Shown in pieces: positions 1 through 13,319 of a stretch of DNA of 64,000 bases. Position 1 is the first letter of the stretch. Each line of letters opens with the position of its first letter. This DNA is from Ochotona curzoniae. Its lineage: Eukaryota > Chordata > Mammalia > Lagomorpha > Ochotonidae. A program made the position numbers and the translations under genes. The stretch covers positions 28,486,001 through 28,550,000 of the forward strand of contig NW_024464918.1 in NCBI RefSeq assembly GCF_017591425.1, written 5' to 3'. The notes beneath the pieces were generated by a model that made no database searches, was not told where the DNA came from, and saw only the letters and a list, made by a program, of their open reading frames with translations.

Positions 1-1107
1 ATGACTATGGGACAGCTGCTTTGTCCACAGTATTCCTACCTTTTAGCAGTGTGTGTCCTGCAGTATTGTCGAAGGTTAAGGAACTTTCCTGGGTTTGCAT
101 GATATCTGCGTTGCTGGAATTTTGCATCTAGTCCTAGAAAAATAACAATTTATTAAAAGCCACTGATTTTATAGATACTGGTCTAGATTGTTTTAATGAC
201 TGTACAGAATGGTTCTTAAAATGTGTCAATGGTTCAGCTAAAACCATAATTTGGTAGTTTAACATTGAAAATCAGATTATCTAGCTAACTTTCTATCATA
301 GGACATCTTTCCAGTAGAATTTACTGGAGCCACAGGAGCAGAGGTTAAGCAGTGCTGAAATTATACAGTTATAATAATACGACAGCATGCCTGAGACTAC
401 TCAAATGCATAGAAGGCTACTTTTTTTTTTCTTTCAGTAAACAATATCCTGTTTGTTGCCACTAATGGCCACCTGGACTAATAGTAGCCAAGATAGGAAG
501 ACAAAAGATAGTAATTTTAAAATGAAGCTATGCTTTAATAATTATGGGGACCAGTAAAATGTGAAATGGAATAGGAAAGCCTGTGGCTCTAATTTCTAAC
601 AATTGCTGTGGGAAGGACATACACCTGAATTGCATTTCCTAAGGCCGTGAGATATCAGCAGAGTCCATAGCTAGTTTTATGCCCATCCAAAGTTCTAGCT
701 GTGACACTAATAAATAATAAGCTTTCTTTGCATAACTATATGTACATATTTATTTTTGAAGGCTCCATGTATGAATTTCAAAAGTGTTTTAAACCAAAAT
801 AATTTTCAACCTCCATTTTCCAAAACATTTTGAAATAATCCTTGTACTTATGAGTATATAAACATATGAATATATGTGCATACATTTACATTATTACCTT
901 AATATCCCTGAGCAAAGCAGGAATTGGTTTCATCTAGTTTTCCTTCGTGAATAATGTGGTCCTTTAGCCACAGCGTTACATCGGGGTCCTTCCTGCCTTT
1001 CCAGGTTTCATGTCCATTATTACAATGAACAAAGTGAGATCACGCAAAGACACCACATGCGGTACAGTCACACTTGTTAATTCATGCTTTGAAATGATTA
1101 ATTCAGT
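1..1107. other. AT-rich noncoding stretch, nothing recognised
   Basis: No long reading frame, RNA gene or clear repeat consensus is visible here. Short poly-T and AT-rich runs are present, but I cannot assign them to a family. Confidence 0.5.
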
Positions 1108-1430
1108 ATTTAATATTTACTAATTTTTTGCTGGAAAGTGAGATTTAAAAAGAGGAGGAGAGAAATATCCTCTCTGTCCACTGGTACACTCCACAGGTAG
1201 CCACCATGACTGGAGCTGAGCTGATCCAAAGCCGGGAGCCAGGAGCTCTTCCAGGTCTCCCAAGTAAGTGCAGGGTCCCAAGCCTTTGGGCCGTCCTTGA
1301 CTGCTTTCCCAGGCCACAGGCAGGGAGCTGGATGGGAAGCAGAGCAGCTGGGACACAAAACAGCACTCGTATGGGATCCCGGTACATGCAAGGTGAGGAC
1401 TTTAACCACTAGGTTACCATAGCGGGCCCA
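1108..1430 (-). mobile_element. CSINE (tRNA-derived lagomorph SINE)
   Basis: This is the reverse complement of the window's SINE: T-rich end first, then the 'ctgctttcccaggccacaggcaggg' core in reverse orientation, ending in 'gcgggccc' (the 5' head on the minus strand). Flanks attaattcag (1098-1107) and attgattcag (1431-1440) form a near-perfect target-site duplication. Confidence 0.85.
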
Positions 1431-1550
1431 ATTGATTCAGTCTCAGTTGCAGCAGGAGAAGCCTGCAGGAAGCAAAGTCTGCCCCCTATTCCAGCACCTA
1501 ATAGATTACATCTACTACCCTTGAAGTATTTAGTTACAAGAACAAGTTTA

Positions 1551-1858
1551 GGGCCCGGCGCAAGTGGTTAAGGTCCTTGCCTTGCATGCCTGGGATCCCA
1601 TATGGGTGCCAGTTCTATCCCGGCAGCCCCACTTCCCTACCAGCTCTCTGCCTGTGGCCTGGGAAAGCAGTCAAGGACAGCCCAAAGCTTTGGGACCCTG
1701 CACCCGCGTGGGAGACCTGGAAGAGGCTCCTGGCTTCGGATTGGCATAGTATCTGCCCGTTGCGCTCACTTGGGGAGTGAATCATTGGATGGAAGATCTT
1801 CCTCTCTGTATATCCGCCTTTCCAATAAAAAATAATAAAAATAAATCTTTAAAAAAAG
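1551..1858 (+). mobile_element. Young CSINE with perfect target-site duplication
   Basis: It starts with gggcccggcg, followed by the tRNA-like head (A-box near 'agtggttaagg', B-box near 'gttctatcc'), the conserved core, and a tail with aataaaaataaatcttta. The 12-bp flank agaacaagttta is perfectly duplicated at 1539-1550 and 1859-1870, so the insertion is recent. Confidence 0.95.
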
Positions 1859-1870
1859 AGAACAAGTTTA

Positions 1871-2609
1871 GAATTTTTTTCTGATTTACATGTCACAGCA
1901 AGACAATAATCATCGCATGCACATTCCCTTTCTAGTGAACTCAGGCAGCCAGAGGATAACAGTGCTAACTGGTCAATCAAATTCAGCCCCAACTCTCTTG
2001 GAATCAAGGACCAATACTGTGTGGAAAGTTCAGCATATTTGCTTTTATTTTTGGTTCTTCTCAATTTTTAAAACTTGTGGGAAAATATGCCTCTTGTAAA
2101 ATCTGTCATCAAAATCATTTTTCACTATATTAATTAGTTCAATAGCATTAAATAAATCTGTTTTGCTACAATCATCTTTCATCCACAGACCACTGTTTAG
2201 CTTGTAAAACTGAAATTCTGCACCAACTACTGAACAACTTTGCATGTCCTTAGTCTGTAGCCCTGGGCAATGTCTATGAATTTGACTATATTTCATACCT
2301 CAGGTAAACAGATCCTAGGATGACACTACAAAAAATTCACAGCAATGAAACTTAAAAGATGTATTTTACATCAACTTTTAGGTTCTCTGGCACAGATTCT
2401 GTCATGTTGGTCCCATTCCTGGGATAATGCCCTGGGACCATGCATTCGTAGAACATGTGAGTCTCCTTTTCACATTTAGTTATGTGCTAATCATTGAGGC
2501 AGAAGATGCTTTTAGTCGAAACTTCAGTAAATTCTTTGCTACCAGGCTGAAGCGACTAACGGCAGGGGGAGAGACTACTCTGACCTGGGCACTGAAGATG
2601 ATAAAGTCC
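1871..2609. other. Noncoding stretch, nothing recognised
   Basis: I see no coding, RNA or repeat signature that I can name. Small reading frames here lack any family resemblance. Confidence 0.45.
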
Positions 2610-2835
2610 AGAACATTTTACATTGGAGAAGAGGGAGAGACAGATACTGCATTGGTTGCTGGAGCTGTCACACTCGGGCCAGGTGTTAGGAACTGTAACC
2701 ACATATCCCGCTGCGATGACGCAGCCAAGGACCTGAGCAGAAGCAGAGGTGGGACCGGACCCCACGAATCCTAACGCGTAACGTGAGCATACCAAGTGGC
2801 AGTTGGAGCAGCTGTGCCACACCAGCCAAAGCGGC
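2610..2835 (-). mobile_element. Old diverged CSINE
   Basis: It reads as a degraded minus-strand SINE. 'gagagacagat' (complement of the tail side) is followed by a core remnant and ends in 'ccaagtggcagttggagcagctgtgcc', which matches the reverse complement of the tRNA-like head. No target-site duplication is obvious. Confidence 0.5.
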
Positions 2836-5800
2836 TTATATTAACTCAATTTGAGTGTCTATTTTGTTGAGAATCATCTAAGTATTTTTGACTCATCCAA
2901 TCCAATGCATAGGTCAGACTCTGAAGTGTTTTCTTAGGTACCATGCAAAAATGAGTAACAGAATTGGATCACCTCCTAGTTCTGGATTTTACCCTGGGGA
3001 ATGGCTGTTTACCACACAGTCACTTTGTGGCTTGGTAAAAGTATTTTTATGGGCCAGTTTGTTGGTCCGAATTAAATTTCTGTTCCACGAGCTGCTTCCT
3101 TTTACAAGGAAACCTTGTTCTGTGAGACTGTGTGTCTACCAGCTTACAGGGAAAAAGCAGTCTCGGATTCGGACCACACATTCTGGGCTCACAAACCAAA
3201 GAGAATGTTCCTATTCACATTACACAAAGGCAAGCTTTTCTTGTAGATGTTGCAAGATGTAAATATATTAAGCCATCTTGGTGCATATTATTTTGAGGAC
3301 ACTCATTTTATGCTAATTATCAATAAAATAAATTTCATGTATATGCACATCATGTATATCTATCTATAATGTATATTCACTGATAATGGATAAAAAAATC
3401 AGAAAAGAAGCATCTCAGTCTCATGAAGAAAACCACAAGTACAAAGGCATGGGTTTAACTGAAGAATCACAAGAACATGGGAAAATAGATGAAGAAATCT
3501 CTTTGTCAAACTAGGTCAGCGAGAGGATGGTCCTGAAGCAACAAGAATCACAGCACCAGCTATGGGCTTCCTTTCTCTTTGGGAATTCAGCTACAAACCG
3601 GAGAGGCTTGCACTTGTGCCTGTCTTAATGAAATTTTCCATCTCCAGCTCAAGTCTAGTGAGGATTGCAGTCTTTGGGGGAGCCTCACTGAGCAGTAAAT
3701 CAGGGTGACACTGAGCGTTGTAAATCACTGCATGCCACAAGGTCAGCCCAGTGTAAGATGCGAGGGACTCTACAGGGGCTGACAGCTCCAAACTTCCTGA
3801 GTAACACAATACTGGGTCCCAAAATGCAGTTTCGATCCTCACCTAAGGATCAAAACTGCTTTTATTTTGAAGGATGTTGTCATTATTATTATGGGCCATT
3901 TTGTTGTTGTTGTTTTATAAGTATGCCAAGAAATGAATCCTAAACTTTTTGAAAGCACTGGAAGGGAAAATGGTTATAAGTGGTGGCAAGAAAATAATCC
4001 CCCAAAGCCTTCTAGAATTATACACGTGTCAACTATGGTGGTTGTGTCTGACCTTAATTTTCTTTATCCCCAAATGGATAAAGATGGATGGGATAAGAAT
4101 ATGTATTTCTTGCATGGTGGTGGCTTTAGAATCTACTGTAACCCTCTTTGCTATGGTTAATTTTCACGTGACATTGATTATTCTATTGCTGATCTGTGAT
4201 TATATCAAAAGAAAAAACAGGTATAGGATGAAGTTTTTTTTTTTTTCTAAGCAGAGCAAGCCCTAAGATTCTCCTTCCTCATAATCTATTGAATATACTT
4301 TTCTCAAGCAATAATAAAAAGCATCCCTGCCACAACCAAGTGAGAGGAATAAGGCTGGCTCACAATGAGCTAACCAAGGGAATAGATAGAAAATTCTATC
4401 ATAACCCAGGCTGTGCTTACACCCCCCATCCTCGCCTATGCAAGGGTCGGGAGAGACCGCTGTGTCATGCATTCTCAGTCACTGGTAAGAAGTGGATGTC
4501 CTGCGTAGTGCTGAGCTCACTGCTTGGGACACCTGCATGTCAGAGTGCCAAGACTGCAGACCCGGCCTGTTGTCAGTTCAAGGAGCTGGGCCCACCACCT
4601 GGCTGAGAGACCGGGACTGAGTGTTCCCAGTTTCCAGGAGTTTGGGAATGAACAACCAGAAAAGAGCTTGCTTCTCTCCATGCTCTCTACTTTTACAAGG
4701 ATAAAGGGGAAACAGAATTGGTAAGTGCACTAAAAAGACTTATTTAAAGAAGATTATGGAATGAAAGATAACCCACAGGAGGATAAATGCTTAACTATGG
4801 AGTTGTCTGTCACAGTTCATTGGAAGTGCTACCTGTGCACAGGGACCCACACAGCTTAATTCTGTCAGTCAAAATTAATCATTTTTGATTAAAAGGAATT
4901 CTGGTTCTGCATTTGCATTTTACACTGCATGACAAAAATTTGTTAGCCCTTTTGATTGCTGAGAACTGACATCTTTTCTCACTGAATAGGAAGAAAAGTT
5001 CTAAACGTACCACAAGTCACCCTGTGGAATATATTAGAATCATTTGGGGAGCTTTAAACAGTCTCAGTGCCCAGTCATTGGAGGTGAAGGCAAGGCAGGT
5101 GGACGGAGCGGGATAAGGCAGGAACATTTTTAAAGTTCCACAGGTGATTATAATATTTAACCAAGGGTAACGACCACAGAAAGGCAGAATGAAAACCTAC
5201 ACATTCATAACCGAAAGGGGAAGCACGTTACGGTCTACATCCACGGGTCCCAGACTCATCCAGGAATTACTATTTATGAGTTCTTGTTTCTTTCACCTCT
5301 TTGCTTCAGGCATTGCTGCTCAAGAGAAGGATGAAACGCTTGCATGACTGGACAGAAGCGTTCCCTGTGAGCTCTGATTCGGACTGCAAGGAAACGGCAT
5401 CACAGACATGCAGAAGGAACCCTGGCCATCCAGCGCAAGGCTTGGCAGATGTTGGCTGGTTATGAACAAAATTTCTAATTATAGAGGTAGAAAACAGATA
5501 TCCCACCTCCTTTAGTTGGCTGGAAACACACACTGAGGTCCTGATTTTAAGTTAGGAATGAAGCCAGTTAAAGGCCCCTCGTCACTGAAGTGACCAAGAA
5601 AACAGCAAGCCCTTAGTGCAGCAGCAAATCCTAAGGGAGACAGTTCTTTCATGGAGACCCACTTCTTAGGTTGCACAGGCGAATGCCCCAGGAGAAGTGA
5701 GCTCAGAGGAACATGCCTGTGCCTGTACCACAACCAGTAGAACAAAATGATCATTGGCAGTACAGGTAGATGCATATTACCAGATGGAAGAAATAGACCT

Positions 5801-6314
5801 AATGATGAGAAATCTCAAGAAATGCAAGGCATTGAAACTACTGTCACATCAGGGCCACAGGGAACAGGTGCTTTAAGATAATCTCAGTGGATGAGATTGC
5901 AACCAAAGAATAGATTTGTGAATGAAAACACCAGAGCAGGGAGTTCTCCCCTTGAAACATGACACTGCCTGATCAGACACAAGTACTCCAGGAACACAGA
6001 TGTCAGGGAACAGGAAGCAGTGGACCATCAGCAAATTAAAACAATCAACCCAGCATGATCATCTTCAAAGACACTAAAAGCTGTTCCACAAAATGAAGCA
6101 ACAATTACCTATTTTAAAATATTTTCATAAGAACTTGATTATGAATGTATATTCAATTTTAACTGCTTAGAAGAATGAGGGCTACTCCCTCTACAACCCA
6201 GAAGGATGCAAAAATCTCAACTATCACAATTATGATGTAACACTATTTGTGATAATAGCCAGCATAATTATATATGTTGAAGGAATAAGAATTGTTTTAA
6301 AAAATCACAACCTT
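2836..6314. other. Intergenic stretch without recognised features
   Basis: About 3.5 kb with no exon-like, RNA or clear repeat signature. Several frames of 100-125 codons are open by chance but show no conserved motif, splice context or family resemblance. Diverged ancient repeats probably exist here that I cannot identify by eye. Confidence 0.45.
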
Positions 6315-6628
6315 GTGCCCAGCACAGTAGCTTAGGAGCTATAGTCCTTACCTTGAACACACTGGCATCCCATGTCGGTGTCCGTTTGTGTCCTGGTGGC
6401 CCCTCTTCCCATCCAGCTCCCTGCTTGTGGCCTGGGAAAGCAATCAAGGATGGCCCAAAGCCTTGGAACCCTGCACCCGCGTGGGAAACCCGGAAGAGGC
6501 TCCTGGCTTCAGATCAGTGCAGCTCTGGCTATTGCAGCAGCTTGGGAGTGAATCCGCGGACAGAAGATCTTCCTCTCTGTGTCTCCTCCTCCCTATATAC
6601 CTGACTTTTCAATAAAAGCAATAATAAC
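6315..6628 (+). mobile_element. CSINE
   Basis: The head 'gcccagcacagtagcttaggagc', the core 'cctgggaaagcaatcaaggatggccc', 'cacccgcgtgggaaacc' and a tail 'ttcaataaaagcaataata' identify this plus-strand copy. It is moderately diverged. Confidence 0.85.
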
Positions 6629-6711
6629 AAGTTTGTGGTTATTTTAACATCAGTCACCAATATTAATAGATGTAAGTATCTAGCTAGGCAACATTAAAAC
6701 AGAAAATCTCT

Positions 6712-6985
6712 GGGCAGGTGTTGTGGCAGAGTGAGTGATACTGCAGCTCATAGGCAGGCTTGCAGTCACCATCCGAGCGCCTGGTCAGAGTCCTGAACAT
6801 GCTGCCTCTGAATCTGCACCCTGGAAATTATCTCCCCTAGACCAGATGAGGGCCAAGGGCTCCTGCCTACCACGTGGCAGATTTAGATGGAATTCCTAGT
6901 TCATGGATTTGGCATGGCCCAACTCCAGGTCTCGTGAGCATTTGTAGGAATAAAGTAACATTCTCTATCTGCTTTCCAAATAGAG
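6712..6985 (+). mobile_element. Old diverged CSINE
   Basis: 'gggcaggtgttgtggca' resembles the SINE head. It is followed by a diverged core and a 'ctatctgctttccaaata' tail, matching the plus-strand end. The copy is heavily mutated. Confidence 0.55.
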
Positions 6986-7862
6986 GAAAGGGAGGAAAGA
7001 GAGATCATTTAAGACAAAGTATCTGTATTTAAATAACAGAAAATGTATGAAATATGAGAAAAATAAGAATGCTTGTGGAGGAACCAGATGCTGTCCATGT
7101 GACAGTCTGATGTAATAACGCAGTTACCCCAGTCAGTTCGCATATGTAACAAATATGACAACTGCACCCACACTGTTCCTTTGTTTCCCTCCAGAACCAT
7201 TTCACACAATCAGAAAGCATTTGCCACAAGAACCTTAAAATTAACGGAAATGAGGACAAAGCCTCATGCCTTAAAATTTTGTGGCTCTGGCAAATGTCAG
7301 GACATGTAACCAAATAGGCAACACAGAAAATCCTGCAAAAAGCATATGTAAATATAATCAGTTATCCTGAGGAAATCTTTTTAAAATATATTAGTGTCCT
7401 ATTGAATGGAAACTCCTTTTACTCCAAAGTGACAAAGAATTAAAATGTCAAACTATAAAACTGCCACAAAGTGGGTAAAAGTTTGTGCAGTCTTGGAGTA
7501 CAAAATAGGATCTTCACCCTAATTCAAAATATAGAAGGTGTAATATAAAGCACTGAAAGATATGATCACACATTTAAAAATCAGAATTGTGAAAACAGGG
7601 AAAAGATATAATCCAAATATAAAGGATAAACCGAGAATAAAATAGGTCAATACTTACATCAGATGAAAACTACTGTCTTCACAACTGGAGTCGTGATTTG
7701 ATAGTTCACAGGAAAATGAATAAGCCCTAAACATTCGAGAAGATGCTCAACCTCATTTAGAAAACATGTAAATGAAATTCATATTTAATATGACACTGGA
7801 AATATACAAAACTGCAGCAACACATTGTAGAGGAGTCAAAGGAAAATCTGGAGTGTATGGTT
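6986..7862. other. Noncoding stretch, nothing recognised
   Basis: AT-rich sequence. It may contain diverged L1-like fragments, but I cannot place them with confidence. Confidence 0.4.
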
Positions 7863-7967
7863 GCATTTTGGTAATACAGTGATCTAGGAATGGGGTGGCA
7901 TTTTGGTAATACAGTGATCTAGGAATGGGGTGGCATTTTGGTAATACAGTGATATAGGGATGGGGTG
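7863..7967 (+). repeat. Three-copy 35-bp minisatellite
   Basis: Three head-to-tail 35-bp units lie at 7863-7897, 7898-7932 and 7933-7967. The first two are identical; the third differs at two bases. A partial fourth unit begins at 7968. Confidence 0.95.
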
Positions 7968-8225
7968 GCATTTGGCATTTTCTATGAAACTGTCAAGTAA
8001 AACTACCCTGTCAGCCTACAGTAATGTGGAAATCTATTCAAGCTTGTATATAGCATCCATCTGAAGTTATTCATATTTGCATAATTTGGGATACACACAC
8101 ACACATCTAAAAACAAAAAATCTGGTTGGACCACAAAAAATAACCATCATTATCTTAGAGAAGGGCTTCTTTATATTAATCTAGATAGATTGCCAAGCTA
8201 CCTTATTAAATTAAAAACCAAGTTA

Positions 8226-8525
8226 AGGGGCCAGCATTGATTTTAGTGTGTAGACTAGGTTCAAAGACCTATGATTCCAGGTTGGGGTTTGGCACGTTGG
8301 CAATGACATTACCTGGGTGCCAGGTTCCTACCCAGCTACTGCAGGTCCGAGAGGCCGGCTTCCTCTTCATGTGATTCCCAAGGGGGCAATACCTCCAGTA
8401 CTTTTTCTCTGCCATTGCATGCGGGGACGTCTGAGGGAGATCCAGGCTCCTGTCTCGGACCTGTGTGGATATACAGGGAATGAGTCAGTGTACACAAGAT
8501 CTGTCTCTCTCCAAATAAAATTACA
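8226..8525 (+). mobile_element. Old diverged CSINE
   Basis: 'ggggccagcattgattttagtg' resembles the head. A diverged body, 'ctctctccaaataaaatt' and an A-rich tail follow. Assignment is by overall layout, since many positions differ from the young copies. Confidence 0.6.
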
Positions 8526-8987
8526 TCACAAAAGACATCTATAATAACTGCATGATACCCAGCTTCAGCTAATGCCCAATCTGGAAGGCAACAGTGTTGG
8601 GTCACGCAATTGACTTCCTGCTAAGCATGAGAGGGGCTGCTGGGAGACCTGGACTAAGTGTCTGCATTTCTCAGCTCTGGGCTTTGGGTTAGTGCAGTCC
8701 TAGGATTTGGCTGCTTGTGGGACAGAACCAATGAGTGCAAATGCACAGGGATTCTATCTGTTTATTTCTTTGCAGTGAAATAGTTATTTTAAAACAATCT
8801 GTTTAAAATGCCAGTTGAAAATAGTGTGTTACTTTCATTAAAAATGAATATTAGAATAAATGATTTTCTTCCTATGCATAAGAAATGCAAACAGCCAAGA
8901 TGCCAACTGAAATGGCTATTTCAAAGAAAGCTGGGAGAACAGAATGATTGAGAATGACACAGCTAGGGTTTCTCAGAAAAGTTACTA
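8526..8987. other. Noncoding stretch, nothing recognised
   Basis: No coding, RNA or clear repeat signature is visible. Confidence 0.4.
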
Positions 8988-9600
8988 AAATCTTTTTTTA
9001 TAAAAAGACAGAGGAAAGCGCTGTCTACTGATTCACTGTTCACATGCCTGCTGCGCTCAGGACTGGGCCAGGCTAACACGCGGAGCTCTGGAATCCTGAG
9101 TGACGTGTGTGGGCAGAGGAGTCGCAGCATCACAGCCACTGCGTGTGCCTCAGAGGTGCTGCGTCAGAAATCTGCATCAGGGCCCGGCGGCGTGGCCTAG
9201 CGGCTAAAGTTCTCGCCTTGAACATGCAGGGATCCCATATGGGCGCCAGTTCTAATCCCAGCAGCTCCACTTCCCATCAGCTACCTGCTTGTGACCTGGG
9301 AAAGCAGTCAAGGACAGCCCAAAGCCTTGGGACCCTGCAGCCATGCGGGAGACCTGGAAGAGGTTCCTGGATCCTGGCTTCAGATTAGCATAGCATCGGC
9401 CGTTGCGCTCACTTGGGGAGTGAATCATCGGACAGAAGTTCTTCCTCTCTGTCTTTCCTCCTCTCTGTATATCTGACTTTCCAATAAATAAATAAATCTT
9501 TAAAAAAAATCTGCATCAGTTAGGATAGCCAGGATTGGGTCCCCAGCACGCTAACAGAGAAGCTGGCATCCCGAGTGACATCCAAGTGCCAAGTTTTCAG
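8988..9600 (-). mobile_element. Old minus-strand CSINE interrupted by a younger insertion
   Basis: 'tttttttataaaaagacagagg' and 'gattcactgttcacatgcctgc' match a degraded minus-strand SINE. The remaining head part ('gattgggtccccagcacgctaac') lies beyond the nested insertion at 9181-9506, so the older element is split in two. Confidence 0.5.
9181..9506 (+). mobile_element. Young CSINE nested in an older one
   Basis: A full-length plus-strand copy from 'ggcccggcggcgtggcctag' to 'aaataaatctttaaaa'. The 13-bp flank aaatctgcatcag is duplicated exactly at 9168-9180 and 9507-9519. Confidence 0.93.
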
Positions 9601-10480
9601 ACTAGAAATGAAATTTAAGGAGAGGTTTATATATAAGAGTTAGAGGAATAATAATCCAAGATTTACAGAGAGTTCAGAAACTCAACGACAACAAAACAAC
9701 CCTGTGAAAAAATAGCGAAAGGAAATTAAGCAGGCTTTTTTCAAAAGACAAATTCAACTGGTTAAAAGACATAAGAAATAGTCAAGTTCCCTAGCGATCC
9801 GGGAAATACAAGTAAAAACCACACTGAGGTTCCACTTAACTTCACTAAGCTCCGCCTACATATGGAAATCAACCAATACCACCTGCTGTTGTGGATGTGG
9901 GGAAAGGCAGTCCACTTCAGTGATGGCCGGTAGGTTAGTGCAGCCACTGTGAAAGTTATCATCGAGAGTGCTAATACCTCTGAAAATGGATCTACTGTAT
10001 GACCCAGCTATTCCACTCCCAGGAATATATTCAAAAGAAGTGAAATCTGCATATAAGACAGTGACCTGAAACCCTATATTGATGACAGCAATAACAATAG
10101 TGAAGACGTGGAAAATACCCAGATGCCCTTTAAATGAGACACTGATAAAGCAACTGTGGTATATCTATCTACTCTGTGGAATATTAATCATTCATTAAAA
10201 AGAATGGAATTTTACCATTTGCAACAAAATGGTGCCATTATTATCAATGAGATAAACCAACCTCAAAAAGACAAGGATCATATGTTCTGAGAAAAAGCAA
10301 TCTTCATGCAAGATACAAATAGATATATATAGGTAAACATATATGCATAAATTCCCACTGATGAGACTAGCCTCCTGGGGAGTGAAGCCCACTGCATCTC
10401 TACTCCCAGACAGAAGGAAGACTCCCAATAAAACTATTAAATGTATCTCGAAAATAGGCACTAGACTTTCTAGCATTTTC
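9601..10480 (+). mobile_element. L1 3' fragment (ORF2 C-terminal end and 3' UTR)
   Basis: The sequence reads like the end of L1 ORF2: 'tatgacccagctattccactcccaggaatatattcaaaagaa', then 'gtggtatatctatctactctgtggaatatt' and 'ttgcaacaaaatgg'. Frames are interrupted, so it is a dead 5'-truncated copy. Confidence 0.85.
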
Positions 10481-11534
10481 CACACCTAAAGTGCCAAGAT
10501 ACACGTAGTAGAATGTTGGACTTGTGCCCGTTGGTTAAGGACTGCACTACTGTAATACCATGGGGGAACTCTGTGCCTATGCAGCTGCAATGTGAAAAAT
10601 ACAGATTATACACATTCACATATATGTATGAGAGAGCACGTTGGAAAAAAAAACTTAAAATTCATCTAAATGGTGGTGACAGTCAAAAGATTAGAGTAAA
10701 TAAGAGTTTTTTTTAGAAAACTGAAAAGAAAACAGAGTTTGGGCTAGGGCCTTCATGTGCATTTACAGGTTTAGGAGAATTAAGAAATTGCAGCAGAGGA
10801 AAATCAATAAAATAAGCAATTTTAATGGGGTGTTTTTCCTACTATAATGATTAACCTTATGAATATCTATGCTGAACACTGAAAGGTCCTTAAGAAGTAC
10901 CATGATTCAGTGGGAAAAGCACTTAAAGTGAAGACTTCCAAGGTCCTGCTCTGCCAACAGGCATCCTGGGCCTTGAATGTAATTCTCTTTGTTCATCTGA
11001 TAAATGGAGGGGATAGTATTGAAATGCTCCAGGGATCTCTAATCAGTCTGTGAAAAGCAAAATCCAAGTGCTTCACTCCCCTGAGCAGGAGTCAGTGGTT
11101 TGTTGCAAATGAAAGAGGTGTGAAAGGCTGCGCTGTCAAGTCCGTTAATGCTGCCAGACCAAACAATGCTGAAATCAAGCCAGAAGAAAAACGGTTCAAG
11201 AGCAGTTTGTGTTCAAGAGATGACACAATTAGGTTAGAGCATGGAGGAACTGTCGTCAGTGAGCAGAAAGGGAAAACAGCTAAAAATTGAGTGGAAAAAA
11301 TAGGTAACTCAAAGGACATACTTCCATTAAAAGGTTTCTTATCATTGGGCAAAAAGTTTTATTTTGATTATCTCAGTCAGTGAGTCTAATACGTTTGTTC
11401 AGGTGTGAAAAAGAAGAAAATGGGATACTACAAGAAAGATGAGCCATTATCTGTGAGTTCATTTGCAATGTATGTTTTCCATAAGCTGTCAAGCATCCTT
11501 AAAGTGTTGACCTGACCCCTTTACTTAGGGAAAA
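10481..11534. other. Noncoding stretch; possible small SINE remnant near 10.5 kb
   Basis: At 10513-10640 'cttgtgcccgttggttaagg' faintly resembles a SINE head. The rest has no recognisable feature. Confidence 0.35.
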
Positions 11535-11760
11535 TTCAGAGAGAGAGAGAGAAGATTCAGAGATGGAGAAGCAGAAGCCAGAAGATCTGCCCAGGGACTT
11601 GCGCCATCACCTGGTCCCTCCCAGGACTGCATTAGCAGGAAGCCGGATTCCAAGGGAGAGTCAGCAGGACTTGAACCAGGCTCTTGAACATGGGATGCAG
11701 GCACCCCAAGCAGCTACTGCGCCATACACATGCCCCCCAACAATTCCTGCCACATGCCTT
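11535..11760 (-). mobile_element. Old diverged CSINE
   Basis: 'gagagagagagaagattcag', 'gccagaagatctgcccagg', 'ccaggactgcattagcaggaagc' and a terminal 'actgcgccatacac' match a degraded reverse-complement SINE. The 86-codon open frame inside it is chance. Confidence 0.6.
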
Positions 11761-11829
11761 AAAGGTTTACTAAGACAAAGAGATTTGTTCATGGATCTAG
11801 AGCCTGTAGCGAGTCATGTGTAGTTACAT

Positions 11830-13069
11830 GTTGAAATAAAGTAAGAATATTGCTGAGAATATGAACTCACAGTGTGAATTCAGTGAAGCGTTCCACAAGC
11901 TTCCATGCAGCAAATGTTCACAACACAATCACTGTAGTCACAGCTCATCCTTCATGAGAAATAAGCAGGTGCAAAGAGCAGCCATCTAAAATATCTGGTG
12001 GTGGAGGAAAATTACGTAGATGATTGAGAAGTGAACTTATCCATCCTAGAGATAAGTGTTCTCATTATTGAAACTTGTATTCAGATAAAACTAGTGGCAG
12101 GGTTAAGAGAGACGCTGGCTGTCACCCTTGTCTCTTCGGCAGGTGTGTTCAAGTGAAGTGTATACAAGTGTTTCTCTAATCAGGCATGGAAACTGATTTT
12201 TAATTAAATGACTTAGACTATTTGGGGACCTTCCAGTATTTTTCTCATGTATGCTTATCATAAAGTGTCTCTGTTTGGTTCAAATCTGGTTTCTTTTTCC
12301 CTTGAAAAATAAGAATCAAATATATTTAAACATTGAGAGACAAACTGAGGAAACTGCAGGTATGTGAAGCAGATCACCTGCATTTAAAAAAAATTCTTGC
12401 TATCAAAACTAAGATAGTAACCTTATCCTGGGCACAGAAATAATTAAAGAAGTGACAATTCATTACTGTATTTAGTAAATACGATAAAATACAATGAATT
12501 TACAAGAAGTCTCAAATTTTGGCATTCATACTTAGCCCGGCATTTCTGTTAAGGGCTTATGTCGGCAATGCCAGCAGTTAGCACTACTGTCTTAAAAAAA
12601 TGGCATTTTCTGACTACACAAAGTAACATCAAGAAACTTAACTACAGGTAATCTGATGCAATAAAGTGTCAAACATCCTTTTATCACCACAGGAAGAGAT
12701 GTTTTTTTATCACTACAGGTAGTAAAAGGCACCCATTGTCAGCAATCACTATCTAATTTGTTATACCACCGATTTTAAAGTGCATTTAAATGAAGAAAAT
12801 TGGCATGTATTCAATCGAAGGAACACAATTCCACTTTTATCCTTTGAGAAGTGATTCTTTCATGGGCGCATTAAAGGCAAATAATAATTGCCATTTCGGG
12901 CTTATGAGAGAAATCAAAGAAAGAAAATAAACTCAAATTATTTTAACCCCAAAAATTAAACAGGATACTTGCACAGTATAAATGCTGAAAGTAAATTTGC
13001 TTTTTTAAATGCCTTAACTTTAAGTTTGGTTTTACTAAATTTTTGGTGCTTACCCTCATATTTCATTTT
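11830..13069. other. Noncoding stretch, nothing recognised
   Basis: No exon, RNA gene or assignable repeat is visible in these 1.2 kb. Confidence 0.4.
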
Positions 13070-13166
13070 GGGGTTTGTGTGTGGCAGAGGCTGGTTTTGG
13101 GGTGTGTGTGTGTGTGTAGCGGAGGCTGGTTTTGGGGTGTGTGTGTGTGTGGCGGAGACTGGCGTT
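13070..13166 (+). repeat. Compound minisatellite with (TG)n cores
   Basis: About 2.5 imperfect copies of a unit made of 'ggcagaggctggttttgggg' followed by a run of TG dinucleotides. The TG tracts differ in length between copies, which suggests slippage. Confidence 0.85.
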
Positions 13167-13319
13167 ACCTGTCTAACACATTTCCCCTGCGTACACAATC
13201 CCCTCGGATCTCTGTTCCACCTTCAGCAACTGTCAGAAGTCAAATATACAGAAACGGAGAAGGATAAATGGTAGCTTCCTTCTCTTTGTTTTTCCTTCCT
13301 TGCCCTCAGCTACATACTT

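Noticed and set aside
2888..3262. 124-codon plus-strand frame
   Set aside because: No recognisable domain, splice context or codon pattern; single frames of this length are expected in 64 kb.
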